The notes: generated by a model from the sequence alone, not told the origin. A stretch of 64,000 nt of DNA from an uncultured Thermoguttaceae bacterium (GCA_938084835.1 CALKER010000005.1:186001-250000); one strand, 5' to 3'. Positions 44,652 through 54,335 are shown, counted from the first letter of the stretch. Translations and numbers: made by a program.

Positions 44652-45254
44652 TCAACTCTCCAGAATGTCTTTCTCCCGAGCCTTTGCTAAATCGTTGGCT
44701 TGCTCCTCATACTTTTTGGTAAGTTCCTGAATTTGTTCGCGAAGGTTCTTGACTTCGTCTTCGGAAAGGACCTTTGCTTTTTCGGCCTGGTCAGCCATTT
44801 TGTTGCCGTCGCGTCGGACATTGCGGATGGCCACCTTTGCCTCTTCGCAAAGCTCCTTGACGCGAGCCACCAACTTTTTGCGGAGCTCCATAGATAAGGG
44901 GGGGATTATGAGGCGGATGATTCGCCCGTCGTTCTGTGGGTTCAGACCAAGATCGCTTGACTGGATAGCTTTCTCGATGGCTTTAAGGGTATTGGGGTCG
45001 AAGGGGCGTATGACGATCTGATTCGGCTCGGGCGTACTTACGGAGGCAAGTTGTTTGAGGGGACAAAGGGAGCCGTAGGCCTCCACTTTGAGGCTGTCCA
45101 CAAGTCCGGTCGACGCCCGCCCGGTGCGAATGCCCGCGAGGTTCTCTTTAAGAACCTGGATCGCCTTTTCCATTCGGTCTTCCACATCAAGCAGGATTTC
45201 CTCCGCCGAGGGAACGGATTTTGATTCTTCACTTTGTCGTCGATCGTTTTTCAT
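44652..45254 (-). CDS. frr: Ribosome recycling factor
   Basis: The 200-residue product has the two-domain RRF structure: VKENLAGIRTGRAS-like start (LKENLAGIRTGRAST, about 38-52), YGSLCPLKQLASVSTPEPNQIVI, the RLIIPPLSMELRKKLVARVK stretch, IRNVRRDGN, and a C-terminal helix. It releases the 70S ribosome after termination together with EF-G. The 16-residue N-terminal extension is not unusual. GGGGAG lies before ATG 45254. It is the last gene of rpsB-tsf-pyrH-frr, 135 bases after pyrH. Confidence 0.95.
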   Translation of the reverse strand: MKNDRRQSEESKSVPSAEEILLDVEDRMEKAIQVLKENLAGIRTGRASTGLVDSLKVEAYGSLCPLKQLASVSTPEPNQIVIRPFDPNTLKAIEKAIQSSDLGLNPQNDGRIIRLIIPPLSMELRKKLVARVKELCEEAKVAIRNVRRDGNKMADQAEKAKVLSEDEVKNLREQIQELTKKYEEQANDLAKAREKDILES

Positions 45255-45389
45255 CTCCCCAATCCTTTCCTGGTGGAGAAAGTGCCCGAGCGAGATAAGG
45301 CCCAGCGGGAGAGGTCAACTCCACTGGTTATCGCCGTTAGTTCTCTGCCTCACCATCGCGGCCAATTTGCTGACTACTGAGATGTGCCG

Positions 45390-46136
45390 TTAGGCTAGCG
45401 GCGGGGATCCAGCAATGAGCGTGCCGATTTTCTCCCCGGCCAGGGCTCGCTCCAAATTGCCTTCCCGGCGAAAGTTAAATACCCGGATGGGCATCCCATA
45501 CTGCATGCACTTTGTGACGGCTTCGCGATCTAAAACCCCCAGGTTTTTGCTCAGATAGTCCTCATAAGTAAGAAAGCTGAAGAGGACAGCATGGGGGTTG
45601 CGCTCGGGATCATCACTGAAGACCCCATCCACCCGGGTGGCTTTGAGGACAACCTGGGCCTCCAGCTCCAGCGCCCATTGGGCAGCGGCCGTATCGGTGG
45701 TGACAAAAGGCCGGCCAGTGCCAGCTCCCAAAAGCACAATTCGGCCCTTTTCGAGGTGCCGCCAGGCGCGGCGGCGGATGTAAGGCTCCGCCACGCCTTC
45801 CATGCGGATGGCCGTCATCAGCCGCGTTTCACACCCAAGGCCCTCCAGGGCATCCTGGAGTGCTAAGCCGTTGATCACCGTAGCCAGCATTCCCATGTAG
45901 TGAGCGGTGGCTTCGCGGATACCACGGCTGGCGGCAGTGAACTGCGTTCCCCGCAGAATATTTCCCCCACCAATCACTATGGCAATTTGGGTGTTTTGGG
46001 AAGCGCGGGCAATTTGCTCCGCCAGCTGAATGATGGCATTCATCACAATCCCCCGTTCCCCGGGCTGGGTGAAACCATCCCCCGAGATCTTCAACACCAC
46101 CCGACGCTTGGCCCACGACTGCTCTTCCGTCCTCAT
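45390..46136 (-). CDS. pyrH: Uridylate kinase
   Basis: The 248-residue product is the bacterial UMP kinase of the amino-acid-kinase fold. It makes UDP from UMP. Conserved parts are [57 protein letters not shown] and [19 protein letters not shown]. The usual KISGE sequence is KISGD here, a mild change. ATG 46136 is preferred to the frame start at 46160 because GGAG lies 7 bases before it. It lies between tsf (245 bases upstream) and frr (135 bases downstream), the standard bacterial order. Confidence 0.94.
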   Translation of the reverse strand: MRTEEQSWAKRRVVLKISGDGFTQPGERGIVMNAIIQLAEQIARASQNTQIAIVIGGGNILRGTQFTAASRGIREATAHYMGMLATVINGLALQDALEGLGCETRLMTAIRMEGVAEPYIRRRAWRHLEKGRIVLLGAGTGRPFVTTDTAAAQWALELEAQVVLKATRVDGVFSDDPERNPHAVLFSFLTYEDYLSKNLGVLDREAVTKCMQYGMPIRVFNFRREGNLERALAGEKIGTLIAGSPPLA

Positions 46137-46381
46137 CTCGCTGCTCCATGGATGAATCAACCCTTGATAAAGTTCCTAAACTGGGAACGCCTTCGCGATC
46201 ACCCCCCGCTGACCTTCTCCGTTTATCCCACGCCTCCTCTTTTCTGTGCGCCTACAGAAGCCGAGGTTTTGCGGACGGACGAATGTCGGGCCACTGTCTT
46301 TTTTCTAAGCGCGTGGCGAAACCGAGGCGATCGGCGTCTGTCTTGGCTCCCTTTGTTTCTGCACGCAGGGAGAGGCCGAAT

Positions 46382-47218
46382 TCACTCTTTGCCTAGAACC
46401 CAGCGAACGAAGTTGCGAATCTTTAGACCTGCTTTTTTTGCCACCTCGCCCACGGTTTCTTTGTCGGAGCTCCCCTTTACAAACGGTTGCTCCAAGAGGC
46501 ATACCTCAGCGAAAAAGCTGCGAAGCCGATTTTCCACGATCTTCGGAATGATATGCTCTGGCCGGCCCTCAGCCCGAGTTTGCTCGGTGAATACCTCCCG
46601 TTCTTTTTCAACCACTTGCGGATCAAGATCCTCGCGTGATACTACCTGTGGCCGCATGGCGGCAATGTGCATGCAAATATCCTTGGCTATCAGCGGATCA
46701 CCACCTTCGGCCGCGAGCAGAACTCCCACGGTTCCGTCGTGATGGGCGTAACCGGCCACCACACCTTCCCAGCGGAGCATTCGGCCGATGCGAAAAACTT
46801 CGCGGATGCGGTTGTTGACTTCTTCGAATATTTCCTCAAGCTTTCGCGTCGCATCGCTCGGTGAAGGTTGGGCCAGTAGGCTTTGAGGCGAATCGGCTCC
46901 GGGGCCACAGGCCAACTGCTGCACCAAATCCGTTGCCAAGGCGATAAACTGCTCGTTGTTAGCCACAGGGGCGGTTTCACAGAAAAGTTCGAGCATGGCC
47001 CCCACGCGGGTAGTTGGATCGACGTACACCACGATCCTCCCGGCAGAGGTTTCGCGATCCCGTCGGCCGGCCATCAATTTCCGGCCTGCTTTACGAAGCC
47101 ACTCAATGGCCGCCTCGGGATCGCCCCCTGTCTCCATCAACGCCTGCTTACACTCCATCATGGGAAGGCCCGTTCGATCGCGGAGGGCCTTGACCATTGC
47201 GGCGGTAATTTCCGGCAT
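46382..47218 (-). CDS. tsf: Translation elongation factor Ts
   Basis: The 278-residue product has the EF-Ts UBA-like N-terminus (VKALRDRTGLPMMECKQALMETGGDPEAAIEWLRKAG), the core AGRIVVYVDPTTRVGAMLEL / CETAPVANNEQFIALA, DICMHIAAMRPQVVSREDL and the C-terminal dimerisation part. It recharges EF-Tu with GTP. ATG 47218 is preferred over 47239: GGGAGAG precedes it and EF-Ts usually starts here. It is second in rpsB-tsf-pyrH-frr, but the gap after rpsB is 519 bases, far more than usual. Confidence 0.94.
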   Translation of the reverse strand: MPEITAAMVKALRDRTGLPMMECKQALMETGGDPEAAIEWLRKAGRKLMAGRRDRETSAGRIVVYVDPTTRVGAMLELFCETAPVANNEQFIALATDLVQQLACGPGADSPQSLLAQPSPSDATRKLEEIFEEVNNRIREVFRIGRMLRWEGVVAGYAHHDGTVGVLLAAEGGDPLIAKDICMHIAAMRPQVVSREDLDPQVVEKEREVFTEQTRAEGRPEHIIPKIVENRLRSFFAEVCLLEQPFVKGSSDKETVGEVAKKAGLKIRNFVRWVLGKE

Positions 47219-47737
47219 CGTCTCACTCTCCCAAAGCACCAGTCCGTGTAAACGTAAAAGTTATCGCGACGCTAGGCTTACATGTCTTATTCGGATTTTG
47301 ATCTGTGCAAACGTCCACCTTCCTCCTGGGTACAGGCCCGTAGCCATTGGGGAACTGGGCCAGGATAAATTCCTGGCCGGAATCACCGGCACAGTCCCCT
47401 GGCAAGCTCGCCTGACAAACACCTGGCGATCTATCGCCACGTGCTACAGCCTCGCTCAACCGCGGTTTTTCCAGGCTGTGAAAATGCCCTTTGTGCGCGT
47501 CTCGGCGATGCCCGCGGTTTTTGGTTATCGCTCCCGCTATCCCGCCCTAGGCAGCATCTGTTTAGTCCCGGCTTTGCCTCCATTCTTTCGCTTTGCAGTG
47601 GGCACCACGTTCAAGCTTCTTCACAGGGAGCTCCGAGCACCGCATGCGAGCGACTGCCGCAAGCTTCATATCCCGAAAATGAACCGAACTTTTCCCTCAG
47701 TACGGGACGTTAAACGGGCATCACCCAGCTGGAAAGA
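47219..47737. other. 519-base gap between rpsB and tsf
   Basis: No gene is seen on the minus strand. A long plus-strand frame (46956-47810) runs antisense through tsf and this gap but lacks a protein-like composition and is not called. A separate promoter for tsf may exist; none was recognised. Confidence 0.45.
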
Positions 47738-48529
47738 TTACTGCGACGGGGCTCCTTGGGTGGCCACTTCCGGCATTCTGGCTGAAGTACCTGAAGCTTC
47801 CGCCGGCTGAGCTGCTTCCTTCGCTGTGAGTTGGGCTACAACCGCCGCCTGCCCTTTTCCTTCGAGAATTGCATCCGCAAGAAGCCGAAGGATAAGCTCG
47901 ATCGACCGAATGCTGTCGTCATTACCAGGGATCGGCAGATCGACCTCCTCCGGGTTGCAATCAGTGTCGATGAGGGCCACGGTGGTGATGCCCATCTTTC
48001 GGGCTTCTCGGACGGCGTTACGCTCCTTTCGGGGATCCACAATGATGAGGCATTCCGGCAGGCGGTTCATCGTGCGGATGCCGTTGAGGTTCCGGAACAT
48101 TTTGCGATATTCGCGATTGATGGCCGACTGCATCTTCTTGGAGTAACTCTTCATGGCCTCGCTATTTCGTAACTGTTCCAATTCTTCCAGTCGGCCTAGC
48201 CGCCCCACAATGGTGCGGTAGTTGGTCAGTGTTCCCCCCAGCCAGCGCTCGTTGACATACGGCATACCACAGCGAGTGGCTTCCCGTTGGATTGCTTCCG
48301 CCGCTTGAGGCTTGGTTCCAACAAAAAGGATAAGACTGCCTTTAGCGGCAACCTGCTGAAGATAGCGCCGGGCGCGAAGCAAACCCCTCAGCGTTTCCCG
48401 AATATCGATAATGTGGATGTTATTGTGGCGGCCATAGATGAACGGCCGCATCTTCGGATTCCATCTGCTGGCCTGGTGGCCGAAGTGGACTCCCGCTTCG
48501 ATTAACTCTTTGGCCTGAACAATGGGCAC
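47738..48529 (-). CDS. rpsB: 30S ribosomal protein S2
   Basis: The 263-residue product has the whole S2 family sequence: [122 protein letters not shown] low-complexity Ala/Glu/Ser tail of about 35 residues extends beyond the usual end. The frame is open to 48658, but AAGGAGG lies 9 bases before GTG 48529 and S2 proteins begin there, so GTG is chosen. It is the first gene of the rpsB-tsf-pyrH-frr group. Confidence 0.95.
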   Translation of the reverse strand: MPIVQAKELIEAGVHFGHQASRWNPKMRPFIYGRHNNIHIIDIRETLRGLLRARRYLQQVAAKGSLILFVGTKPQAAEAIQREATRCGMPYVNERWLGGTLTNYRTIVGRLGRLEELEQLRNSEAMKSYSKKMQSAINREYRKMFRNLNGIRTMNRLPECLIIVDPRKERNAVREARKMGITTVALIDTDCNPEEVDLPIPGNDDSIRSIELILRLLADAILEGKGQAAVVAQLTAKEAAQPAEASGTSARMPEVATQGAPSQ

Positions 48530-49155
48530 CTGTGTGAACCTCCTTTTTATTGAGACGCTGGTCGAATACAAAGTTCGTGCCGAGGCTTGGCGTACAAGCT
48601 TCGCCGCCCCCTTCTTACCTCTTATCCTTGGCCCGGCAGAGGATCCACCGCAAAACATCGGCTCGGGGATGGCAGCCCCGGCGACATTTCCCTAGGTTGG
48701 AGCTTCGCCCGCGGGGTAACTTTAATGGACGAAATTCCCTTTCGGTCCCACGGCGGGGCCCTGAATGGATGCTTGTACGCAGCTTTCAGCACTTTGCGGG
48801 GGCGCATTCTTATATTTCTACCGTTTTCGCCGTCGTTCACCAAGGCCTCCATTCGCGGAGAAAAGCCAACGCGCGTCCTCGGCATATAGATCATTGATGT
48901 TTGTGATCATTTTAGTAGACTTTTACAAGTTGTAGGGTCTCCCTCCCGAAAAGGCGCGCCGGCTCAAGCTGCCCCCTAGGGGGTTGGCTCCCCTAGGTAT
49001 GGGCACATGTCTTCCCTAGGTGGAGGTGACGTGAAAGGAACTAGAAGCGAGTCGGCAAGATCGGGAACCGCTTCTTTCCGGTGCTACCAGGAGCGCAAAC
49101 CCGTAGGTTTGCTACTCCCTGGCGGCGGGCGATCGCGTGACGACGGAGGAGCCCT
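48530..49155. promoter_or_regulatory. Leader/promoter region of rpsB with three CCCTAGG boxes
   Basis: No gene is seen in 626 bases. An AT-rich stretch at 48890-48935 with GATCA/TGATC on both sides is the best promoter site for rpsB. CCCTAGG occurs at 48974, 48991 and 49014 (spacings of 17 and 23 bases); the first is within the palindrome CCCCCTAGGGGG. S2 synthesis is self-regulated through its leader in many bacteria, but no matching fold was recognised. Confidence 0.4.
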
Positions 49156-49881
49156 CTAGCGTTTCTCGAGAAGCAATCGCTTTGCCGCGGCCACGATCAA
49201 GTCCGTGGCACCGTCCACGCCTGTCCGCTCGATGTTAATGACAAGATCGTACAGGTAAGGGTCCTGACTATCGCGGTTAAATGCTTGTTTGACAAACCGG
49301 CGCCGCTCGTCGTCCAGCCGGCGGATCATGGCTCGGGATTGTTCGTATCCTAAACCATGGCGCTTGCGCATCTGATCGATTCGATAGGCCTCCGAAGCGA
49401 TGATCCGAACCGCAAGACCATTCTCCCGCGGCAGGAGAAACTGGGCCCCGCGCCCTACCACGACGATATTTTCCGCCCGTAAAGTTTCGCGGAGGATTGC
49501 CTTTAAATAGATTAGATAGCGCGACTGAACCACTAACCGACGATTGAACCAACACCCAAAGGCTTCAAAGAACCATCCGGGGTGACCATCGTCCACTATT
49601 TCCAACATGTCGCGTGGAGCCCGGTTTCGCTCGGAAATGGTATCCAGTACATTGCGGTCGAAAACCCGCCAACCGAGCTGTTCGCCTACGCGAAAAGCTA
49701 CGTCAGTTCCGCCGCTGCCTGCCTCCCGAGAGATGGCAATGAAGTGCTGGTACTTGGTTGCCTCCGCAGTTGGTTCTGCACGGGCCTCGGAATGTTGTTC
49801 CAACGACTTTACGAAAAGTTGCCGCCGCATTTGACGTTCGGCGGCCGCCGCCACCATGTATCGCTCGAGACCAGATTTCAT
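49156..49881 (-). CDS. Cytidylate kinase-like family protein
   Basis: The 241-residue product matches the cytidylate-kinase-like (Cmk2) group, P-loop-type proteins that often lack the strict GxxGxGKS motif. Here the nucleotide loop is AISREAGSGGTDVA (about 50-63), followed by LGWRVFDRNVLDTISER, VVVGRGAQFLLPRENGLAVRIIAS (the NMP-like core) and RRLDDERRRFVKQAF. The true substrate is unknown. The first 45 residues are a helical extension. ATG 49881 is chosen over 49911 because GGGGAGA is 8 bases before it. It lies on the same strand as rpsB but 626 bases upstream and is probably separate. Confidence 0.8.
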   Translation of the reverse strand: MKSGLERYMVAAAAERQMRRQLFVKSLEQHSEARAEPTAEATKYQHFIAISREAGSGGTDVAFRVGEQLGWRVFDRNVLDTISERNRAPRDMLEIVDDGHPGWFFEAFGCWFNRRLVVQSRYLIYLKAILRETLRAENIVVVGRGAQFLLPRENGLAVRIIASEAYRIDQMRKRHGLGYEQSRAMIRRLDDERRRFVKQAFNRDSQDPYLYDLVINIERTGVDGATDLIVAAAKRLLLEKR

Positions 49882-50142
49882 GACGTTATTCTCCCCCCGG
49901 CGAAGGGCCACTCGGCCGTGCGAAAAGCTCGAAACGATGACCGTGCCTTTGCCCGCAAAATTACAAGAAATATCGCTCAGGGGTGCAGCCTACCACATTA
50001 TTATAAGCGACCTCAAAGTGTGAGGGAATGCCGTAAGTCTTATTCCGGTAAGATTTTGTTCAAAAGGGATCTTTCAGAACACTTTTGAAAGCCAGGACGC
50101 GCGAATTGTGGAGTGATTTTACACCTGTCGAGCTGAGGACCT

Positions 50143-50182
50143 TGGCCACAAAATAAACCGACCCTGGTCACAAAGTAAATCC
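50143..50182. repeat. 22-base-period imperfect direct repeat
   Basis: TGGCCACAAAATAAAC (50143) and TGGTCACAAAGTAAAT (50165) match at 13 of 16 bases and are 22 bases apart. Confidence 0.5.
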
Positions 50183-50214
50183 AGTATTTGCTTTCCTCAT
50201 TGGGAGAGCTCGGC

Positions 50215-50239
50215 AGGTGGGTAGTCGATCCCACCTTTT
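50215..50239 (+). terminator. Hairpin with short T-run
   Basis: AGGTGGG (50215-50221) and CCCACCT (50230-50236) form a 7-bp stem with an 8-base loop; TTT follows. It looks like a rho-independent terminator on the plus strand, but no plus-strand gene ends nearby, so its purpose is unclear. Confidence 0.3.
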
Positions 50240-50929
50240 GAGCTACCGCACGAGCAAAGTCTCGCGACGCATCTGACCTGGAGCTTCGCCGAATTTCCCA
50301 CTGACCTCACCGGCCCTCGTCAGCCCCGCATCAAGCGTGTGTCTGAAATGTTAGCACTCTCAAAAAGGCAGGCCTCGGCGGTTGGGTTTGCCCCCTGCGC
50401 AAAAGGCCGGTAGAATCCGCGTCGGCCGTCAAGTCGACCTGTCCCCACCAGCGGGCTTGCAGGACGTGACGGTGCTTGGCCTGGCTCGGGAGGAGCCGAA
50501 CACGTAACTCTCCGCCGCATTACGGAAGGTCGGCGGTGGAATTTTCCGCCCTGGCTTTACTAGGATCCAACGGGGAACAGTTTAGAGAGTAAAGTGCCCG
50601 ACGGAGATTGTTTATCATATTTCCAAGCTAAGTGAAGAAATCAATCCAAAGTAATTGGAGCGGCCCAGTCGCCGGTTGCTGTTGAATGCATCCGAATGCG
50701 ACAACTCGCACGGTAATTGCAAAGCCGGGATTTATGATTCCCTAAGTTAATTTTTTGGATCTTGAGATTCGGAGAGCGATTCCAAAGTGCCTGCCGAGCC
50801 AAAAGCATGCCTTAAGCCCCAGGTAACGAATTCAAGGTTGGACGTAGGTCTCCTCCGGCAGGCTGCGGTCCAAAGTTGGTGGCCCAAGCGTCCGCAAGGC
50901 ACCATTCGGAGGAGCTAGTCGCGACTGTG

Positions 50930-50974
50930 ACTCCCTCAGCAGAGGTTATGGTGCGGACCATGTTTTGAGGGAGT
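50930..50974 (+). promoter_or_regulatory. Two-tier hairpin in the probable larC leader
   Basis: ACTCCCTCA (50930-50938) pairs perfectly with TGAGGGAGT (50966-50974). Inside it, ATGGT (50948-50952) pairs with ACCAT (50957-50961) around a GCGG tetraloop. Internal loops of 9 and 4 bases separate the two stems. It ends 81 bases before larC and could be a cis-acting RNA element. Confidence 0.5.
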
Positions 50975-51044
50975 AACGCGTACTGGGGCGAGGTTCTAAA
51001 GCCGGGCTCGAGGGCACCTTCGGGAGCGCCATCCGGTGAAGGAA

Positions 51045-51049
51045 GGAGG
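51045..51049 (+). promoter_or_regulatory. Ribosome-binding site that sets the TTG start of larC
   Basis: AAGGAGG at about 51043-51049 is 6 bases before TTG 51056, which begins the family N-terminus MRIAYFDC. Confidence 0.8.
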
Positions 51050-51055
51050 TCGGCC

Positions 51056-52252
51056 TTGAGGATTGCCTACTTTGACTGCCACAGCGGCATCAGTGGGGAC
51101 ATGGTGCTTGGGGCCCTTGTTGACGCGGGAGTGGCTTGGGATGAGATTGAGCGTCGGCTGCGCACTCTGGCACTGAGCGGTTGGACGGCAGAAGTCCGCC
51201 AGGTCCGTCGCGCGGGATTTCGGGCAAGCCAAGTGGTAATCCATGCCCCCGAAGAGCATTGTCACAGGCACCTGCGGGACATCGTCCAGCTAATTGACGC
51301 TTCGGACCTTACGCCCCGCCAAAAAGAGTTGGCCAAGGCCATCTTCCGGAACCTTGCGGAAGCCGAGGCCTTCGTGCACGGTGCAACACCCGATCAGGTT
51401 CACTTTCATGAGGTAGGGGCTGTGGATTCGATTGTGGATATAGTGGGAACGGCTGTCGGGTGGGATCTCCTCGGGGCGGAGCAAGCCGTGAGCTCGGCGG
51501 TTGCCACTGGGGGCGGGACCGTGCGGATAGCGCATGGACAAGTCTCGGTGCCGGCGCCGGCCACCGCCCATTTGCTCCAGGGTTTTCCCTTGGAGGGCAG
51601 CGATATACGTTTTGAATTGACGACACCAACCGGTGCGGCCATTCTTCGCACACTGGTTGGCCGTTGTGGACCCCTGCCTGCCATGGAATTAGAAAGGATC
51701 GGATGCGGCGCCGGAAGCCGCGATCTCCCCCACCGCCCCAATATCTTGCGTCTTTTCGTAGGTCAGGTAAGGTCCCCCGCGGAGAAGGACCTGGCTCGCT
51801 CCGAATGTGCCCCTAGCGAGCGGGTGTGGATCATCGAGGCTAATGTGGACGATTGCACGGGCGAGATTGTGGGCTATTGCTTTGGGCGCTTGCTTGCTGC
51901 CGGGGCCCTCGATGTGTATCTGACGCCCATCTCTATGAAGAAGAATCGCCCTGGGGTGATGATTTCTGTCGTGTGCGAAGAACAAAATATTCCCATCGTG
52001 GAGAGTGTGCTCTTTGCGGAGACGACAACACTGGGAGTACGCCGCTACCCTGTGCAGCGGACCGTTTTGTCGCGCCGCATTCATGTACTGGACAGTCCGT
52101 GGGGACCGATCAAAGGGAAAGTTACAGTGGGACCGGCCGGCTCGCAGCGCTTTAGTCCTGAGTATGAAGATTGTCGCATTATTGCAGAAAAACACGGCTT
52201 ACCCCTTCGCGACGTTTACGAAGTGGCACTTCGGACGTTTCAAAACTCTTAA
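51056..52252 (+). CDS. larC: Nickel pincer cofactor biosynthesis protein LarC
   Basis: The 398-residue product is LarC (formerly TIGR00299/DUF111). It inserts nickel into the pyridinium-dithiocarboxylate precursor, the last step of the cofactor used by lactate racemase and related LarA-like enzymes. Family segments: AYFDCHSGISGDMVLGALVD at the N-terminus, VHFHEVGAVDSIVDIVG (about 120-136), GGGTVRIAHGQVSVPAPATA, ELTTPTGAAIL, and VDDCTGEIVGY in the C-terminal domain. In Lactobacillus the gene is split by a programmed frameshift; here it is a single frame. No larA, larB or larE is in the window. The start is TTG with a strong ribosome-binding site. Confidence 0.92.
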   Translation: MRIAYFDCHSGISGDMVLGALVDAGVAWDEIERRLRTLALSGWTAEVRQVRRAGFRASQVVIHAPEEHCHRHLRDIVQLIDASDLTPRQKELAKAIFRNLAEAEAFVHGATPDQVHFHEVGAVDSIVDIVGTAVGWDLLGAEQAVSSAVATGGGTVRIAHGQVSVPAPATAHLLQGFPLEGSDIRFELTTPTGAAILRTLVGRCGPLPAMELERIGCGAGSRDLPHRPNILRLFVGQVRSPAEKDLARSECAPSERVWIIEANVDDCTGEIVGYCFGRLLAAGALDVYLTPISMKKNRPGVMISVVCEEQNIPIVESVLFAETTTLGVRRYPVQRTVLSRRIHVLDSPWGPIKGKVTVGPAGSQRFSPEYEDCRIIAEKHGLPLRDVYEVALRTFQNS

Positions 52253-52470
52253 GCTGAAAGGTGAAAAGCTACATCAAACAGTAAGCGACGGGCATAGGTG
52301 CTGCGGGTACGACGAGGAGCGAACACGCAGGATGTGCTTGGCGTGCTCCGTCCGGGAAGTTGGGCAAAGTGCCGAGCCAGTGGCTTTCCAGGAGCCGGCA
52401 AGCAAGTTTGCCCAAGGGCAGAAGTATAGGCCAGCCCTCTGCCATCGATCCATGCACAGGAGGTGCTAAC

Positions 52471-53292
52471 ATGCCTTTTCTGGCCGAGGTCGGGAGTCCT
52501 ACCTTCGCGTTGACTACCGCGCTTCTGATCACAATTGGTCTGATCCTGTGGCAGAGCCAGCGGCAGTGGCTTCAAACCTGGAGACGATCTCGCTGGGATG
52601 AAGAGCCGGAAGCCTGGCCTGCAAGAGGTCCCACCCTCTCCGCGGAAGATCTTGCGCGATGGGAACTGCGAATGCACGAGATGGTGCGCGATCTCCAGGG
52701 CCAACTGGACACGAAAATGGCTCTAGTGGTGGAGCTTGTTGTCCGCGCAGATCAGACCATCCGGCAGCTGGAGGCCGCTTTGGCCCAGGCCCATCCCTTG
52801 TGTCCAAAATGCGCAACGTGCCCGTCCAATCGGGTCGGCGAAGCACCATCCAATGGGGCAGGCGTCGACACCGGTTTGACCGAGATGCCGGAATGGGAGC
52901 CGATGCCGGAGTCTTCAGGGCAATTTCTCGGGTCGGCGGATCAAACTCAACCAGCAGAAGTCATTAAAAAGAGCGTACCCCGGTCGGAGGTGAACAACTC
53001 TGCGGGGGCAGGAGAAGCCCGAGTGTCCACAGCCAGCGAGGCTTTTTGCGGGCAAGAAAGAGCTTTGTCAACAGCGGAGGTGCCTCCCAGGTCTGGTTTC
53101 CAAGGGGAACAGCCAGCTACCGCATGCCCGTCGGAGACTTATTCCCGTATCCTTCGCGTTTCTGAACTTTTATCTGCCGGATTGCCCTCCCACGAGGTAG
53201 CAGCCCAGACTGGCCTTAGCTTTGGCGAAGTGGAGCTTGTCCAACGGTTGTCCCTTCTTCGTCAACAGGCGGAGAAGCTGCCTTCGTCTTGA
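52471..53292 (+). CDS. Membrane-anchored protein with C-terminal HTH-like segment
   Basis: The 273-residue product has one N-terminal membrane helix (TALLITIGLILW, about 15-27), a cytoplasmic helical part (about 55-110), a Cys pair motif CPKCATC (about 116-122), a long low-complexity Ser/Glu/Pro stretch and a C-terminal segment ILRVSELLSAGLPSHEVA/AQTGLSFGEVELV that resembles the helix-turn-helix of DUF2802-type membrane proteins. Function is unknown. AGGAGGTG 5 bases before ATG 52471 decides the start; the upstream open frame to 52360 is not used. It lies 218 bases after larC in the same direction. Confidence 0.75.
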   Translation: MPFLAEVGSPTFALTTALLITIGLILWQSQRQWLQTWRRSRWDEEPEAWPARGPTLSAEDLARWELRMHEMVRDLQGQLDTKMALVVELVVRADQTIRQLEAALAQAHPLCPKCATCPSNRVGEAPSNGAGVDTGLTEMPEWEPMPESSGQFLGSADQTQPAEVIKKSVPRSEVNNSAGAGEARVSTASEAFCGQERALSTAEVPPRSGFQGEQPATACPSETYSRILRVSELLSAGLPSHEVAAQTGLSFGEVELVQRLSLLRQQAEKLPSS

Positions 53293-53482
53293 CGCGCAGC
53301 GATGTCTCTTTGCGGGCGATATGCACCGGTCTTTTTCGCGTTCCTCCGCTTTCGCGGCGAAACGTCGTCCTCTTTGCCGGCCGGATCTCAGCCGAGGTGT
53401 GCAACTCAGGCACTGCCCGTTTTGGCTTCTCGTACCTTGTGGAGCGCTTTGCCGGTAATGTCCCCGAAGACCGAGTAGAAAC

Positions 53483-53534
53483 GTTTGGGTAAAATGGGCA
53501 GTGCAAAATGGGATCATGGTTTGGGAAAAATGGG
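53483..53534. repeat. AAAATGGG repeat cluster
   Basis: AAAATGGG occurs three times (53491, 53505, 53527); the outer two are part of 16-base copies that differ at one position. It begins 191 bases after the HTH-like gene. Confidence 0.6.
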
Positions 53535-54335
53535 TTCCGGTTGAGGGCGCTAGATTGGCGGTGCGGAAATCCTCAGCCGGCCGGTTCTTGCCCCGCTTGG
53601 TGCCTCGGGCAACGGTCCTGGAAAGCCGCCAGTTGATTGTTTTTGTAAGTCCCGTTCGTGTCATAAATGCGGTCTCCCCGTTTGGGTGATAGATGCAATC
53701 TGCAATGTCGACTTTCTGCTGATTGCTACTTGCCCATCCGCGCCGGAGAAGCAATGGGTCCAGCATCTTCCCCGCGGTGATGGGTCTGTGGTGGCCGGCT
53801 CACCCCTGAGGGTGGTCCCACCAATTCGCCTTGTTTGTAAATTCCGATTTTTTGGGAAGACCCAAGCCATGCCCGCAAAGCGGCAGGGAGCCCCTCCTGC
53901 TATTAAGGCGGCGCAAATGCAGGAAAAAGCGCAGGCTGGGAGGAGCTTACGAAAAGCCCAGTGTTTGGCTTGGTAAACTTGACGATATGCAACCCCGACC
54001 GCTCCGAAGTCCGTTTGCGGACGCTTTTTAACGGATCGGCGGATTGGTCATTCGGTTAGGCCCTGAAAAAAATACCAACGGTCGGCCGAAGCGGCTAAGT
54101 GTAGGTGGAAGGACCAATTTAACCTCCGTTCGGGCAATCAACATCTTGGATGTCACCAATCGGTTGTGCGGTGATAAAGGACGTGTCGAACGCCCCAGGC
54201 TTTGGCCGAAAGGATTTTCCCATGGCTTAAAGCAATGGGTATCGATCCCCCATGTGGATGGGACCAAAATTTCGTGGGCCTGCGGTTGCAGAAGGTGACG
54301 CGCTTTGAAGCACCGCGCTCACGAAACGAAGAGTT

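Larger units (their letters stand above)
49882..51055. other. 1.2-kb gap between divergent genes
   Basis: No gene is supported. It holds a 22-base-period imperfect repeat (50143), a perfect inverted repeat AGGTGGG/CCCACCT (50215-50236) followed by four T's, and the two-tier hairpin (50930-50974) ahead of larC. A partial match to a B12-box (GGAGACCTAC on the minus strand, near 50850) has none of the other cobalamin-riboswitch parts. Confidence 0.5.

Noticed and set aside
46956-47810. 284-codon plus-strand frame
   Set aside because: It is antisense to tsf and to the end of rpsB; those genes explain the open frame.
50820-51000. Possible cobalamin riboswitch (GGAGACCTAC on the minus strand)
   Set aside because: Only part of a B12-box is present and the core segments are missing; no B12-related gene reads from that strand.
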